Shown: positions 1 through 8,692 of the stretch, piece by piece | Position numbering within the stretch: position 1 is the first letter of the stretch | How the letters are laid out: the number at the start of each line of letters is the position of its first letter | From: an uncultured Clostridia bacterium | GTDB lineage: Bacteria > Bacillota > Clostridia > Lachnospirales > Lachnospiraceae | NCBI GenBank assembly: GCA_937895705.1 | Contig: CALBKM010000029.1 | Span: 68,011-132,010, forward strand | DNA length: 64,000 nucleotides | Direction of reading: 5' to 3' | Notes under the pieces: model-generated | Database searches by the model: none | Told to the model about the DNA's origin: nothing | Seen by the model: only the letters and a program-made list of their open reading frames with translations | Program-made: the position numbers and the translations under genes

Positions 1-340
1 AACTGTTACTGTTTAGCTCCTTCGTTCCTCGCGGCTTCATGAGAAAATAAAACGCCACCTCATGGCAGCGAAGACCTTCAACAGCTCCGTCCCCGTCAAA
101 GAAATTCTCGTGAATGACCGCCAGCCGGTCCACCTCATAGAAAACACCGGTCTCTTCAAATACTTCTCTGATAACAGCCTCTTCCGCAGTCTCGTTCATA
201 TGTACTCCACCTCCGATGGAGTAAAAATAATTGTCTCTTTCATTTCCGGCAAAAAGCACACAACCTTCCTCTACAATAATCGCAGCCGCCCGGTACCGGA
301 ACCAGTTGTTTTCTTTTTCAAATCCGCAATCGTACGCCAT
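1..340 (-). CDS. Nudix hydrolase (3' end cut by window edge)
   Basis: Reading leftward from an ATG at 340, an open frame runs off the window edge. It carries a complete Nudix box at about residues 44-66 (G-x5-E-x7-R-E-V-x-E-E-x-G-V), the Mg2+-binding helix that hydrolyses nucleoside-diphosphate-linked substrates. The start is set by TAGGAGGATAAC just upstream. The gene begins 9 bases after the stop of the ComB-like gene, so the two are probably co-transcribed. The substrate cannot be read from the sequence. Only about 113 residues are visible, so the C-terminus and final length are unknown. Confidence 0.85.
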   Translation of the reverse strand, partial: MAYDCGFEKENNWFRYRAAAIIVEEGCVLFAGNERDNYFYSIGGGVHMNETAEEAVIREVFEETGVFYEVDRLAVIHENFFDGDGAVEGLRCHEVAFYFLMKPRGTKELNSNS

Positions 341-349
341 GTTATCCTC

Positions 350-1045
350 CTACAATACATTCTCCCGTTCTGTTATAAATCCCCATTCATCCTTCTTGAT
401 TCGAATTATAAACGGAAACGTATCATACTGTACACACAAAAAAAAGTCTTCCTTCGGATAAATCTCCTGTTGCTCCTCGTCAAAGAAATGTTCTCCGCCC
501 TGTCTTTGTAAATCTGCAACACGTTGTTCAAAATCAGGCAATTCCACGCCTTCCACCAGACTCTTAATATACTCTGCACAAAGCTCATCCTCAGCCGCCG
601 GACGTACTCCTGCATTGCCCATACATACCAAAGAAACCGTATCCGGATTCTTTTTCTTTATGTATTCAGCCACTGCCTTTGCGTTCACCAGACTGCCGGT
701 GATAATTTCCGTGGCTTTTGTTGCATTTACAATGCCTTGCGTTCCTGCGCTGGTAGTATGAAGGATTGTCTTTCCTGTCACCGCCTCCGGCATTACCGTA
801 GACGGCGAATTACCGAAATCAAAGCCGTCACATTTCTTTCCGTGGCGCTCTCCGATTAATACACTGCCCGGCATTTGTTCATGTAATGCAAAGGCGTCCT
901 CTACGGAACCGATGGGCCGTATCACTTTTACACCCATGTCATACAAATAGCACTCTAAAGAAAAAGCCCGGAACACATCAATAATCACCGTCAATCCTTC
1001 CGCCTGTTTAGCACCTTCGATTAGATGTAAAATATTTATTTTCAT
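350..1045 (-). CDS. ComB-family 2-phosphosulfolactate phosphatase-like protein
   Basis: A 231-residue protein of the ComB family, whose founding member removes phosphate from 2-phosphosulfolactate in coenzyme M synthesis. Family features seen are an early IDVFRA segment, IGERHGKKCDGFDFGNSP in the middle, and HTTSAGTQG followed by ALVN/SLVN-type and CMGNAG segments. The start MKINIL at 1045 is chosen because AAGGAGGAACTGCT lies directly before it; a longer frame to 1108 has no such site. No other coenzyme M gene is visible, and the neighbour is a Nudix hydrolase, so the bacterial role may be a different phosphatase reaction. The family call is firm, the substrate inferred. Confidence 0.8.
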   Translation of the reverse strand: MKINILHLIEGAKQAEGLTVIIDVFRAFSLECYLYDMGVKVIRPIGSVEDAFALHEQMPGSVLIGERHGKKCDGFDFGNSPSTVMPEAVTGKTILHTTSAGTQGIVNATKATEIITGSLVNAKAVAEYIKKKNPDTVSLVCMGNAGVRPAAEDELCAEYIKSLVEGVELPDFEQRVADLQRQGGEHFFDEEQQEIYPKEDFFLCVQYDTFPFIIRIKKDEWGFITERENVL

Positions 1046-1095
1046 AGCAGTTCCTCCTTCGTATGTGTTTCTACAGAATATACAAATAAATCTAT

Positions 1096-1124
1096 CTACA
1101 ATTAACACTACACTATGCTATAAT
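1096..1124 (+). promoter_or_regulatory. Candidate promoter of the plus-strand small RNA
   Basis: A perfect TATAAT at 1119-1124 sits 17 bases after a weak CTACAA at 1096-1101. Transcription would begin near 1131, into a stretch that ends at a strong hairpin with a T tract. Confidence 0.4.
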
Positions 1125-1130
1125 CATTTC

Positions 1131-1226
1131 AGAAAGAGCAACCGTCACCAAGGTAGTTAGCCTCTCGTAAAGGTTACAAATGCCCACCTTCGACAGCCAA
1201 GTACAAAGGTAGGCATTTTTATTTTT
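1131..1226 (+). ncRNA. Candidate intergenic small RNA, about 95 nt
   Basis: Between two minus-strand genes, a plus-strand promoter and a plus-strand terminator bracket about 95 bases with no open frame worth calling. The terminator arms are AAATGCCcACCTT (1178-1190) and AAAGGTaGGCATT (1205-1217), followed by TTTATTTTT. The T tract overlaps the stop codon of the methyltransferase gene on the other strand, so the RNA would be antisense to its extreme 3' end. No known RNA family was recognised. It may instead be only a terminator for readthrough. Confidence 0.4.
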
Positions 1227-2091
1227 CCCCTCGTACCACCATGGTCACCGATACATTGGTATCCCATTGTTTGATTCCCTTGTCGTAAAGTTCGATACGC
1301 TTATCATATTTGGAATTAATGATACTCTTTAGCTCTTCCACTTCGTCTGCGGTAACTACTTCCGCTGCAATCCGAAGCAGCTCATCCACCCCGTCCAAAC
1401 TCACCTGACGGTTGGCATTTATCATAGCATGAGCAGTCTCTTTAGAATATATCGGATTGTCCGGTGTCAGATTTACGGTCAAATATTCTGTCGTCACATT
1501 CCGGAACCCGTATTGTTCCATGCAAAGTGGCAGCTCCGCTTCGTTTTGCGGATACGCACATACGGAAAACTTTTCATCCACTTCCGCCAGCTGCTTTTCT
1601 GCCCGCTTCCATATTTTTTTCTCAACCTCCGACTGTTCTCTGATACACGGTGCTGCAATGTTAATGCCTCGCCTTGCGGATAATACAAGGCATACACCGT
1701 TTTCTTTCAACACCCGGTACTGTTCTCCGTAAAACCTTGAAGGTTCAATATGTTCCGCCACTGTATTGGAGATGGTTACATCGAAAATTTCATTGTCAAA
1801 CGCCAATGCCGTCGCATCCCCTTCTGCATATTGAATCAAAGAATTTTGCCGTTTCGCAAAGGCAATGAAATTACTGTCTCTGTCAACACCATACATCTGC
1901 GCCGCCGGATACCAACGAGCCAAAGACTCAGCCAAAGCTCCCGGACCGCATCCGATTTCAAGAATACGTTTCTTGTCATCAATCCGAAACGCTTCTCTGT
2001 ATTTGCTCTGAAACAAATCAGAAAATCGCAATAACCGTGTATTATAAAGTGTACCGATTCCCTGTACATAAGTTGACCAGATGGTATTCAT
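1219..2091 (-). CDS. Class I SAM-dependent methyltransferase
   Basis: A 290-residue methyltransferase with the Rossmann motif I ILEIGCGPG near residue 45, the acidic loop MYGVDRDS after it, and AEGDATALAF plus VTISNTVAEHIEP as motifs II-III, typical of Methyltransferase_11-like enzymes. The C-terminal third is not recognisable and probably sets substrate choice. The start MNTIWS at 2091 follows AGAAGGAGAACACA; the frame could extend 31 codons upstream but without a ribosome binding site. The substrate is unknown. The gene lies downstream of the tRNA-Glu pair and is separated from it by a terminator. Confidence 0.75.
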   Translation of the reverse strand: MNTIWSTYVQGIGTLYNTRLLRFSDLFQSKYREAFRIDDKKRILEIGCGPGALAESLARWYPAAQMYGVDRDSNFIAFAKRQNSLIQYAEGDATALAFDNEIFDVTISNTVAEHIEPSRFYGEQYRVLKENGVCLVLSARRGINIAAPCIREQSEVEKKIWKRAEKQLAEVDEKFSVCAYPQNEAELPLCMEQYGFRNVTTEYLTVNLTPDNPIYSKETAHAMINANRQVSLDGVDELLRIAAEVVTADEVEELKSIINSKYDKRIELYDKGIKQWDTNVSVTMVVRGEK

Positions 2092-2165
2092 TGTGTTCTC
2101 CTTCTCTATTATTTTGGCCTGTGTTTCCCTCATTACCAACGCACTTCGTAGTGAAGCAAAAACGC

Positions 2166-2200
2166 AGAAAAAACAAAAACACACCTTTGTTCAAGGTGTG
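2166..2200 (-). terminator. Terminator of the tRNA-Glu pair
   Basis: Read on the minus strand, CACACCTT-GAAC-AAGGTGTG is followed by TTTTTGTTTTTT. It lies directly after the second tRNA. Confidence 0.8.
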
Positions 2201-2233
2201 AATTCGGGGTTGGGCTGTATCAAAAATACAGAG

Positions 2234-2305
2234 CAGCTCGTAGCGGAATCGAACCGCTGTTTTCGCCGTGAGAGGGCGACGTCTTGACCGCTTGACCAAC
2301 GAGCC
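2234..2305 (-). tRNA. tRNA-Glu (anticodon CTC), second of a tandem pair
   Basis: A 72-nt cloverleaf: acceptor GGCTCGT/ACGAGCT, anticodon stem TCGCC/GGCGA around CTCTCAC giving anticodon CTC (codon GAG), T stem AGCGG/CCGCT with TTCGATT loop. Acceptor pair 1-72 is G-U. The CCA end is not encoded. It is identical to the copy at 2337-2408. Confidence 0.93.
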
Positions 2306-2336
2306 ATAACCTATTAAATTTTATCCTAAGGATAAG

Positions 2337-2408
2337 CAGCTCGTAGCGGAATCGAACCGCTGTTTTCGCCGTGAGAGGGCGACGTCTTGACCGCTTGACC
2401 AACGAGCC
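2337..2408 (-). tRNA. tRNA-Glu (anticodon CTC), first of a tandem pair
   Basis: Same 72-nt sequence and anticodon CTC as the neighbouring copy, 31 bases upstream of it in the direction of transcription. It is promoter-proximal. The identity of the two copies indicates recent tandem duplication or gene conversion. Confidence 0.93.
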
Positions 2409-2424
2409 GTAACTTGCAAAACAG

Positions 2425-2453
2425 ATTATACAACAGGTATCTGCAAATTGCAA
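2425..2453 (-). promoter_or_regulatory. Promoter of the tRNA-Glu pair
   Basis: Minus strand: TTGCAA (2448-2453), 17-base spacer, TATAAT (2425-2430). The first tRNA starts 16 bases beyond the -10 box. Confidence 0.8.
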
Positions 2454-2494
2454 GCTATTTTTTGATTTTCTTTAAAGTTTAACTATTTTTTGAA

Positions 2495-3958
2495 TTATCT
2501 GTTAATTCCAACATCAGTTATACACCATGTTCCATCGATGTATTCCGTCACCCAGAAAAACGGAATACCGCCCCACTTGTCTCCTAAATTCAATTTCCAA
2601 CGAACGGCTTCTCTTTCAGGCACACTTCCTTCCGTAATAGAGCAGCTGTCATATCCGTTTAATTTCAGAATCCGGGCGCCTTCCTCCTCACTCGTATATT
2701 CCTCCAGCCATTCCTCTGTTGAATAATTTAAAAAGATACCCACCGAATCCAAAGAAAAATAATAAGTTGCAATCTTATTATCTCCCTCCCAGGCAACACA
2801 TATCTCCCGCTCGGAAACCGCCTCCGTTTTTAAAGCAGGCCCCTCCGGTAATTCCATCGGTTTCAAACCGGATTCCGTCTGTTCAAAAAGATACGATTGC
2901 GTATAAATACCGCCGGTACCGCTTCCCGAATCTTCAAACAAAAATGCGGATTTATCTTCTGAAAGTTTCAATAAATTACAGCTGATACTTTCTCCGATGA
3001 TATTGTCCGTAATCAAAAATTCTTCTCCGTTTCCGAATCGAATGGAATAGCTTTCTCCGTTTTCCGTAATATCTCGCCAAATGCGATCAACGCTTCCGTC
3101 ACCGTCAAAGTCCTGCTTTGAATTAACCTCTTTAAAGCAATCGGATTCATCCAAATATCCGATATAACGTTTCCTCTTTTGCCGCTCCGGCCACTCTGCC
3201 CGGGCATTTTCCCAACCGGTGTCCGTTCCGCTGATATTCCAGAGAGGAAGCTCCACGGAGGTAATCAAAAACTGTCCGAGGCTGTATTCCACCGTCCAGA
3301 CTACTTCAACTTCCTTTTCTTCCACACAGAGTTTCCCACGGCACCCAAAAGCTGCTCCGTTATGGTTGTCCGCATCAATCAGGGAAAACTCATCCGCATT
3401 TACCGTAATTCTATACTCGTTTCCGTCATTCCTTGCACCGAATGTATTCTCCAAATATGCTCCCGTAGTACCGGATACAGGCTTTTTCTCAAGCGTTGTG
3501 GTTCCGAGAGAAAACTGTTCACAAGAAACCTTGATTTCGGTACTTCGTTTGGTATAACAGCATATTTCAATATACTCCGGTACCTTAAGAGATTTTTCTT
3601 CCGACTCGTCCTGCCAAGTCAGATACAATCCCCTCATTAAGCCGGTTTCATCCGCTTCTTCCACCCATACGGTATCTTCCGCTCCGTCTCCGGTCAAATC
3701 CGCTTTTGCAAGCACTGTTTTTCCCTGTTTCTCTGATTCTCCGTTCTCACCGTTTCCGGTATTTTCACCGTTTCCGACATTTTCAACAACTCCGACGTTT
3801 CCGGCCTCTCCGGTGTTTCCCTGTACCGCCTCCGTAATTTGCGTTTCCGGCTCCAGATGCTTGTCCGCTTCTTTCTCCTTCTGAGAACAAGCCGCCAATC
3901 CGAGCCCCAGAACCATGACCGCAACAATCACTATTTTTCCGAAATTTCTCAAACTCAT
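2495..3958 (-). CDS. Lipoprotein with DxDGDG repeats, unknown function
   Basis: A 487-residue predicted lipoprotein. The signal peptide ends in LAAC, with the lipid-bearing cysteine at residue 24. A low-complexity Asn/Gly/Glu/Val linker (about residues 40-80) follows. Two calcium-loop-like segments are visible: DLTGDGAEDTVW (about residue 85) and DFDGDGSVDRIW (about residue 290), as seen in FG-GAP/VCBS-type secreted proteins. The rest is not recognised. The start at 3958 follows GGAGGGAGAAT. It lies 81 bases after polC with no clear terminator between, so it may ride on the polC transcript. It is probably anchored on the outer face of the membrane. Confidence 0.7.
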   Translation of the reverse strand: MSLRNFGKIVIVAVMVLGLGLAACSQKEKEADKHLEPETQITEAVQGNTGEAGNVGVVENVGNGENTGNGENGESEKQGKTVLAKADLTGDGAEDTVWVEEADETGLMRGLYLTWQDESEEKSLKVPEYIEICCYTKRSTEIKVSCEQFSLGTTTLEKKPVSGTTGAYLENTFGARNDGNEYRITVNADEFSLIDADNHNGAAFGCRGKLCVEEKEVEVVWTVEYSLGQFLITSVELPLWNISGTDTGWENARAEWPERQKRKRYIGYLDESDCFKEVNSKQDFDGDGSVDRIWRDITENGESYSIRFGNGEEFLITDNIIGESISCNLLKLSEDKSAFLFEDSGSGTGGIYTQSYLFEQTESGLKPMELPEGPALKTEAVSEREICVAWEGDNKIATYYFSLDSVGIFLNYSTEEWLEEYTSEEEGARILKLNGYDSCSITEGSVPEREAVRWKLNLGDKWGGIPFFWVTEYIDGTWCITDVGINR

Positions 3959-4039
3959 ATTCTCCCTCCTATCTTTTAACATCAACCTTAACGATACATC
4001 CGAAGCTTCCTTCGAAAACCCGGTATCCCTTATACGTCT

Positions 4040-7000
4040 CTATAACAAAAACAAATCCAGCAACGACATCTGATTCGACTTCGGAATATCTCCTAAAAGC
4101 CCCAAATCCGCCATCTGATCCGCAATGGTCTGGCTGATTTTACAACGGGTACGAAAATCATCCTGAGATAAGAACGGACCATCCTTTGCCGCCTCTTCAA
4201 TCTGCTCTGCCGCCGTCTCTCCTACGCCGTCGATACTGTCAAAAGACGGCATCAGCTTTCCGTCAATAATCTGGAACGCATGCGCCTTTGCCTTGAACAA
4301 ATCAATCGGCATGAAATCAAATCCTCTCGCATACATCTCCTGCACGATTTTCATATCGTTATAGGAATCCTCATCCTTCGGGGAAGCAGTTTTCGTATCC
4401 ATCTTTTTCTTGATTTCCTTCATGTTACGCTCCAGCACCTCTTTGCCGAGACACATGGTTTCGTAACTGAAGGCCTTGGCACGAATACCGAAGAAAGCCG
4501 CATAATACGCCAGCGGATAATATATCTTAAAGTGAGCCACACGGAAGGCCATCATAACGTAAGCACAGGCGTGGGCTTTCGGGAACATGTACTTAATCTG
4601 CTTACAGGACCAGATGTACCAGTCCGGAATGCCTTGGGCAATCATGGCCTCTTCCATCTCCGGAGTCAGGCCTTTACCCTTTCGTACACTCTCCATGATT
4701 TTGAAGGCAAGACCGTTTTCCACACCTTGATAAATGAGGAACACCATAATATCGTCTCGGGTACAGATGGCATTGGAAAGCGTACATTTTCCCTCTTGAA
4801 TAAGCAGCTGCGTGTTGTTTAACCATACATCCGTACCGTGGGACAGACCGGAAATTCGAATCATGTCCGAAAAACTTTGCGGCTTCGTATCCCGAAGCAT
4901 CTGCATGACGAACGGTGTACCCAGCTCCGGAAGTCCCAAGCTTCCCAAATCACAGCCGCCGATATCATCCGGCGTAATCCCCAGCGCCTCCGTAGAGGAA
5001 AACAGGGAAATGACCTTCTTGTCGTCAAGCGGTATCTGCTTTGCATCCACCCCTGTCAAATCTTCCAGACGACGAATCATGGTCGGGTCATCGTGTCCAA
5101 GAATATCAAGCTTTAATAGGTTATGGTCAATGGAATGATAATCGAAGTGAGTCGTTACCGTCTTTGTGGTCATATCGTTTGCCGGACGCTGTACCGGTGT
5201 GAACTTATATATTTCATGTCCGATGGGAAGCACGATAATACCTCCCGGATGCTGTCCGGTAGAACGACGTACCCCGACGCAGCCGGAGGAAATACGCTCA
5301 ATCTCTGCTTTTCGCATGACAACGCCGTGCTCTTCATTATATTTTAATACATAACCGTAAGCGGTCTTTTCCGCCAGGGTCGCAATGGTCCCCGCCCGGA
5401 AGGTCTGGCCTTTTCCGAAAATAACCTCCGTGTAATCATGTGCTTTTGCCTGATACTCACCGGAGAAATTCAGGTCGATATCCGGCTCTTTATCACCATA
5501 GAATCCCAGGAAGGTTTCAAACGGAATATCATGCCCGTCTTTAATCAGCGGTTTCCCGCAGTTCGGACACACTCTGTCCGGCATATCACACCCCGACAAA
5601 CCTCTCTTCTGACAGTCCTTTACCTCCTCGGAATCAAAATCCGAGAAGAAACATTCGGTACAATAATAGTGGGCCGGCAGCGGATTTACCTCCGTAATAC
5701 CGGACATAGTCGCAACAAAGGAGGAACCTACAGAACCTCGGGAACCCACCAGATACCCGTCTTCGTTGGACTTCCACACCAGCTTCTGGGCAATAATATA
5801 CATCACGGCAAATCCGTTGTTAATAATTGAGGTCAACTCGTGCTCCAAACGGTTTTCTACAATTTCCGGCAATTTTTCTCCGTACATGGAGTGGGCCTTA
5901 TCGTAACAAATCTTACGAAGTGTCTTGTCAGAATCCTCAATAACCGGCGGACACTTATCCGGATGAATCGGAGACACCTTCCCGATCATATCCGCAATCT
6001 TTTGCGGATTATCAAGCACTACCTCCTCCGCCTTTTCCCGACCGAGATAAGAGAACTCCTCTAACATCTCCTCGGTGGTACGTAAATACAACGGCGCCTG
6101 ATTGTCCGCATCCGCAAAACCTTTACAGGACATAATAATACGGCGATACACTTCATCCTCGGGATTAAGAAAATGCACGTCACAGGTGGCTGCCACCGGC
6201 TTATTGTACTGCTCTCCCAGAGCAATAATCTTTTTATTAATTGCAATCAAATCCTCCTCGGACTTGATGTTTTCGTGTTTCTCATCGGCTATCATAAACT
6301 GATTGTTACCTAACGGCTGAATCTCATAGTAATCGTAAAACTCACAAAGACGCTCGATTTCATTTTGCGGTGATTCGCGCAAAATCGCCTGGTACAGTTC
6401 TCCCGCTTCACAAGCGGAGCCGATAATAAGACCTTCTCTGTTTTCCAGGAAAATACTCTTTGGAATACGCGGTCGTCTCGCATAATATTCGATATGGGAA
6501 AGAGAAACCAGACGATACAAATTGATACGTCCCGTCTCATTCTGACAAAGAATAATCGCATGATACGTCGGCATTTTCTTAATCATTTCCGGAGTCGGCT
6601 TACAAACCTCGTTAACCTCATCCAAAGACACTACCTTACGCTCCCGAAGCCGTTCCAAAAACTTCACAAAAATATCCGCCGTAGCTTTGGCATCATCCAC
6701 CGCACGATGGTGATTTTCCAAAGAAACTCCCAGTTCCCGTGCCACGGTATCCAGTTTAAAACGGGAAAGCCCCGGCAGCAACGCTCTTGCCAGTCCCACC
6801 GTATCCACAACCGTGAAATCATAAGGTAATCCCAACCGTTCCGCATTGGCACGAATGAATCCGGTGTCAAAGGAAGCGTTATGAGCAACAAGCGTACATC
6901 CCTCGCAAAAAGCAAGAAATTCAGGCAAAATCACATCAATTTCAGGAGAATCCATGACCATGGAATCCTTAATTCCGGTCAATTCCTCAATGCGCGGCGG

Positions 7001-8692
7001 AATCGGCACTTTCGGATTCACAAAGGTGGAGTAACGATCCGTAATCTTCCCGTTTTCTACCTTTACCGCACCGATTTCGATGATTCTGTCGCGTTCTGCG
7101 CCAAACCCCGTAGTCTCAATATCGAACACAACAAAACCGCTGTCAAGGGACTGTCCTTTGCTGTCCCGCACCGGCTCCAATATGTCGTCTACCAAATAAG
7201 CTTCCACACCGTAGATAATCTTAAATTCTTCGGCACGTTTGTACATTTCCGGATCGTCTTTGTATTTTTTCTTATCAATGGCATGATTTGCTTCCGGAAA
7301 AGCCTGTACCACGCCGTGATCCGTAATAGCAATTCCCGGCATTCCCCACTCGAATGCGGTTTTTACCAGCACACTCGGGTCTACCACCGCATCCATATCA
7401 CTCATTTTCGTATGGGCATGAAGCTCGATTCGCTTCCGTTCTGCCGTATCCATACGTTTTTTTGTGAAATCTTTAATGTTTTTCATACCGTAAATGACAC
7501 CTACTGACACTTCCTTCTCGTAGGTATCAAACATAACCTGACCTTTTAAAAGAACGAACTTACCCGGTTTTAATTTGCCCCGAAGCTCGTCCGCCTCTTC
7601 CTTCCGGGCAAAAATTTTCGCCCCGATGGAATTGGTAAAGTCTGTAATCTGGAACATAAACAAAAGCTTTTCGTTTCGAAGCTCCCGCTCTTCAAACTTA
7701 ATAATCTTACCGCGAATCACATAATCACCGAATCCGTCATCCACATCGGAAATCGGGCTTAACTCACCGTCAAACGGCTTACCGTAGAAAATCTCCGGAT
7801 CCTCCGGAATCTTTTTCTTCGGAGTGTAATTCCCGTTTCGTTCAAACTTCTTGAAGTCGGCTTTACCGCCCTTGTCACCGGACTTTGTATCCTTTTTACT
7901 CCCGGAAGTCTTTCTCTGACCCGCCTGTCCCGAACCATCGGAACTTTGACCGGACTGCGCACCGTCAGGACCGGCTTGTCCAGTAACGTTCTGAACGTTT
8001 GTAACGTCTTCTCCCGCAGAACTGCCTTCCGCACCTTCTTTCAGTGCTTTGTTGTCACCGTCTGCGACATTATCCGCTTCCCCTGTCTCTTCTTCGTTCT
8101 TAGCCGACATAACACCCATACTGCGAAGTTTTTCCTTTGTATAAAACTCGTAGGCCGGTCGCGACAGAGTATCTCCGGACTCTTCCTCCGGCTTTTTGGT
8201 TTCATAAAATTCGTTTATGACACGAAGAGGGATTTCAAAACGTGACAAAAAGAGCTCCTCAATGCAGCTCTTTACTTCTTCTCCGATATGTCGATTGATA
8301 AACGTGTCTTCCGATTTCAGACGCAATTCCGTTCCGTTCACATACACTTCTGCCCGGTTCAGAAAACTCGCATTTAAACGACTGACCGCTCCCAGTTCTT
8401 CTCTGACAGACTCGTTATAATGCTCCCAGACAGACTCGGGTGTATATTGTGCCGATAACTTATAATGTTCCGCAAGTACCGCACTTTTATCTATACCTTT
8501 AAAAAATTGCTCGTTTAACACCTTCTCCATATGCCTTACGGTTTGATACGTAAGCAATCGCTCACTTTCGATATGTACCGTCACTCCCCCCGAATGGCGG
8601 GAAGCGCTTAATTTTAACACTTCAACTTCATCAAATACACGACGCAATTCCTGCGGCGGATTGATGGAATCAAACACCTCATAAAGCTTCAT
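4040..8692 (-). CDS. polC: DNA polymerase III alpha subunit, PolC type
   Basis: The 1550-residue replicative polymerase of low-GC Gram-positives, with built-in 3'-5' proofreading. Domains in order: N-terminal region; a hydrophilic Gly/Ser/Lys linker (about 185-300); OB fold (about 325-405); PHP domain from ELHAHTKMSDMD (about 422); exonuclease inserted in it from VVFDIETTG (about 520) with HNASFD and HHRAVDDA; zinc site with four Cys-containing pairs (about 1008-1055); polymerase palm from EPDIDLNFSG (about 1068); tail with helix-hairpin-helix-like DGVGETAAEQ. It is longer than the roughly 1440 residues usual for the family, the excess lying in the 185-300 linker. The start at 8692 overlaps the end of ispG by 14 bases. 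Confidence 0.98.
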   Translation of the reverse strand: MKLYEVFDSINPPQELRRVFDEVEVLKLSASRHSGGVTVHIESERLLTYQTVRHMEKVLNEQFFKGIDKSAVLAEHYKLSAQYTPESVWEHYNESVREELGAVSRLNASFLNRAEVYVNGTELRLKSEDTFINRHIGEEVKSCIEELFLSRFEIPLRVINEFYETKKPEEESGDTLSRPAYEFYTKEKLRSMGVMSAKNEEETGEADNVADGDNKALKEGAEGSSAGEDVTNVQNVTGQAGPDGAQSGQSSDGSGQAGQRKTSGSKKDTKSGDKGGKADFKKFERNGNYTPKKKIPEDPEIFYGKPFDGELSPISDVDDGFGDYVIRGKIIKFEERELRNEKLLFMFQITDFTNSIGAKIFARKEEADELRGKLKPGKFVLLKGQVMFDTYEKEVSVGVIYGMKNIKDFTKKRMDTAERKRIELHAHTKMSDMDAVVDPSVLVKTAFEWGMPGIAITDHGVVQAFPEANHAIDKKKYKDDPEMYKRAEEFKIIYGVEAYLVDDILEPVRDSKGQSLDSGFVVFDIETTGFGAERDRIIEIGAVKVENGKITDRYSTFVNPKVPIPPRIEELTGIKDSMVMDSPEIDVILPEFLAFCEGCTLVAHNASFDTGFIRANAERLGLPYDFTVVDTVGLARALLPGLSRFKLDTVARELGVSLENHHRAVDDAKATADIFVKFLERLRERKVVSLDEVNEVCKPTPEMIKKMPTYHAIILCQNETGRINLYRLVSLSHIEYYARRPRIPKSIFLENREGLIIGSACEAGELYQAILRESPQNEIERLCEFYDYYEIQPLGNNQFMIADEKHENIKSEEDLIAINKKIIALGEQYNKPVAATCDVHFLNPEDEVYRRIIMSCKGFADADNQAPLYLRTTEEMLEEFSYLGREKAEEVVLDNPQKIADMIGKVSPIHPDKCPPVIEDSDKTLRKICYDKAHSMYGEKLPEIVENRLEHELTSIINNGFAVMYIIAQKLVWKSNEDGYLVGSRGSVGSSFVATMSGITEVNPLPAHYYCTECFFSDFDSEEVKDCQKRGLSGCDMPDRVCPNCGKPLIKDGHDIPFETFLGFYGDKEPDIDLNFSGEYQAKAHDYTEVIFGKGQTFRAGTIATLAEKTAYGYVLKYNEEHGVVMRKAEIERISSGCVGVRRSTGQHPGGIIVLPIGHEIYKFTPVQRPANDMTTKTVTTHFDYHSIDHNLLKLDILGHDDPTMIRRLEDLTGVDAKQIPLDDKKVISLFSSTEALGITPDDIGGCDLGSLGLPELGTPFVMQMLRDTKPQSFSDMIRISGLSHGTDVWLNNTQLLIQEGKCTLSNAICTRDDIMVFLIYQGVENGLAFKIMESVRKGKGLTPEMEEAMIAQGIPDWYIWSCKQIKYMFPKAHACAYVMMAFRVAHFKIYYPLAYYAAFFGIRAKAFSYETMCLGKEVLERNMKEIKKKMDTKTASPKDEDSYNDMKIVQEMYARGFDFMPIDLFKAKAHAFQIIDGKLMPSFDSIDGVGETAAEQIEEAAKDGPFLSQDDFRTRCKISQTIADQMADLGLLGDIPKSNQMSLLDLFLL

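Noticed and set aside
2234..2408. Direct repeat of about 72 bases as a CRISPR-like or mobile repeat
   Set aside because: Each copy folds as a complete tRNA-Glu; there are only two copies and no repeat-spacer pattern.
3179..3640. 153-codon frame antisense to the DxDGDG lipoprotein
   Set aside because: Composition is Phe/Arg/Ser-rich shadow coding of a real gene; no ribosome binding site and no recognisable domain.
6881..7507. 208-codon frame antisense to polC
   Set aside because: It lies wholly within the proven polC frame, is His/Arg/Phe-rich and has no family match by eye.
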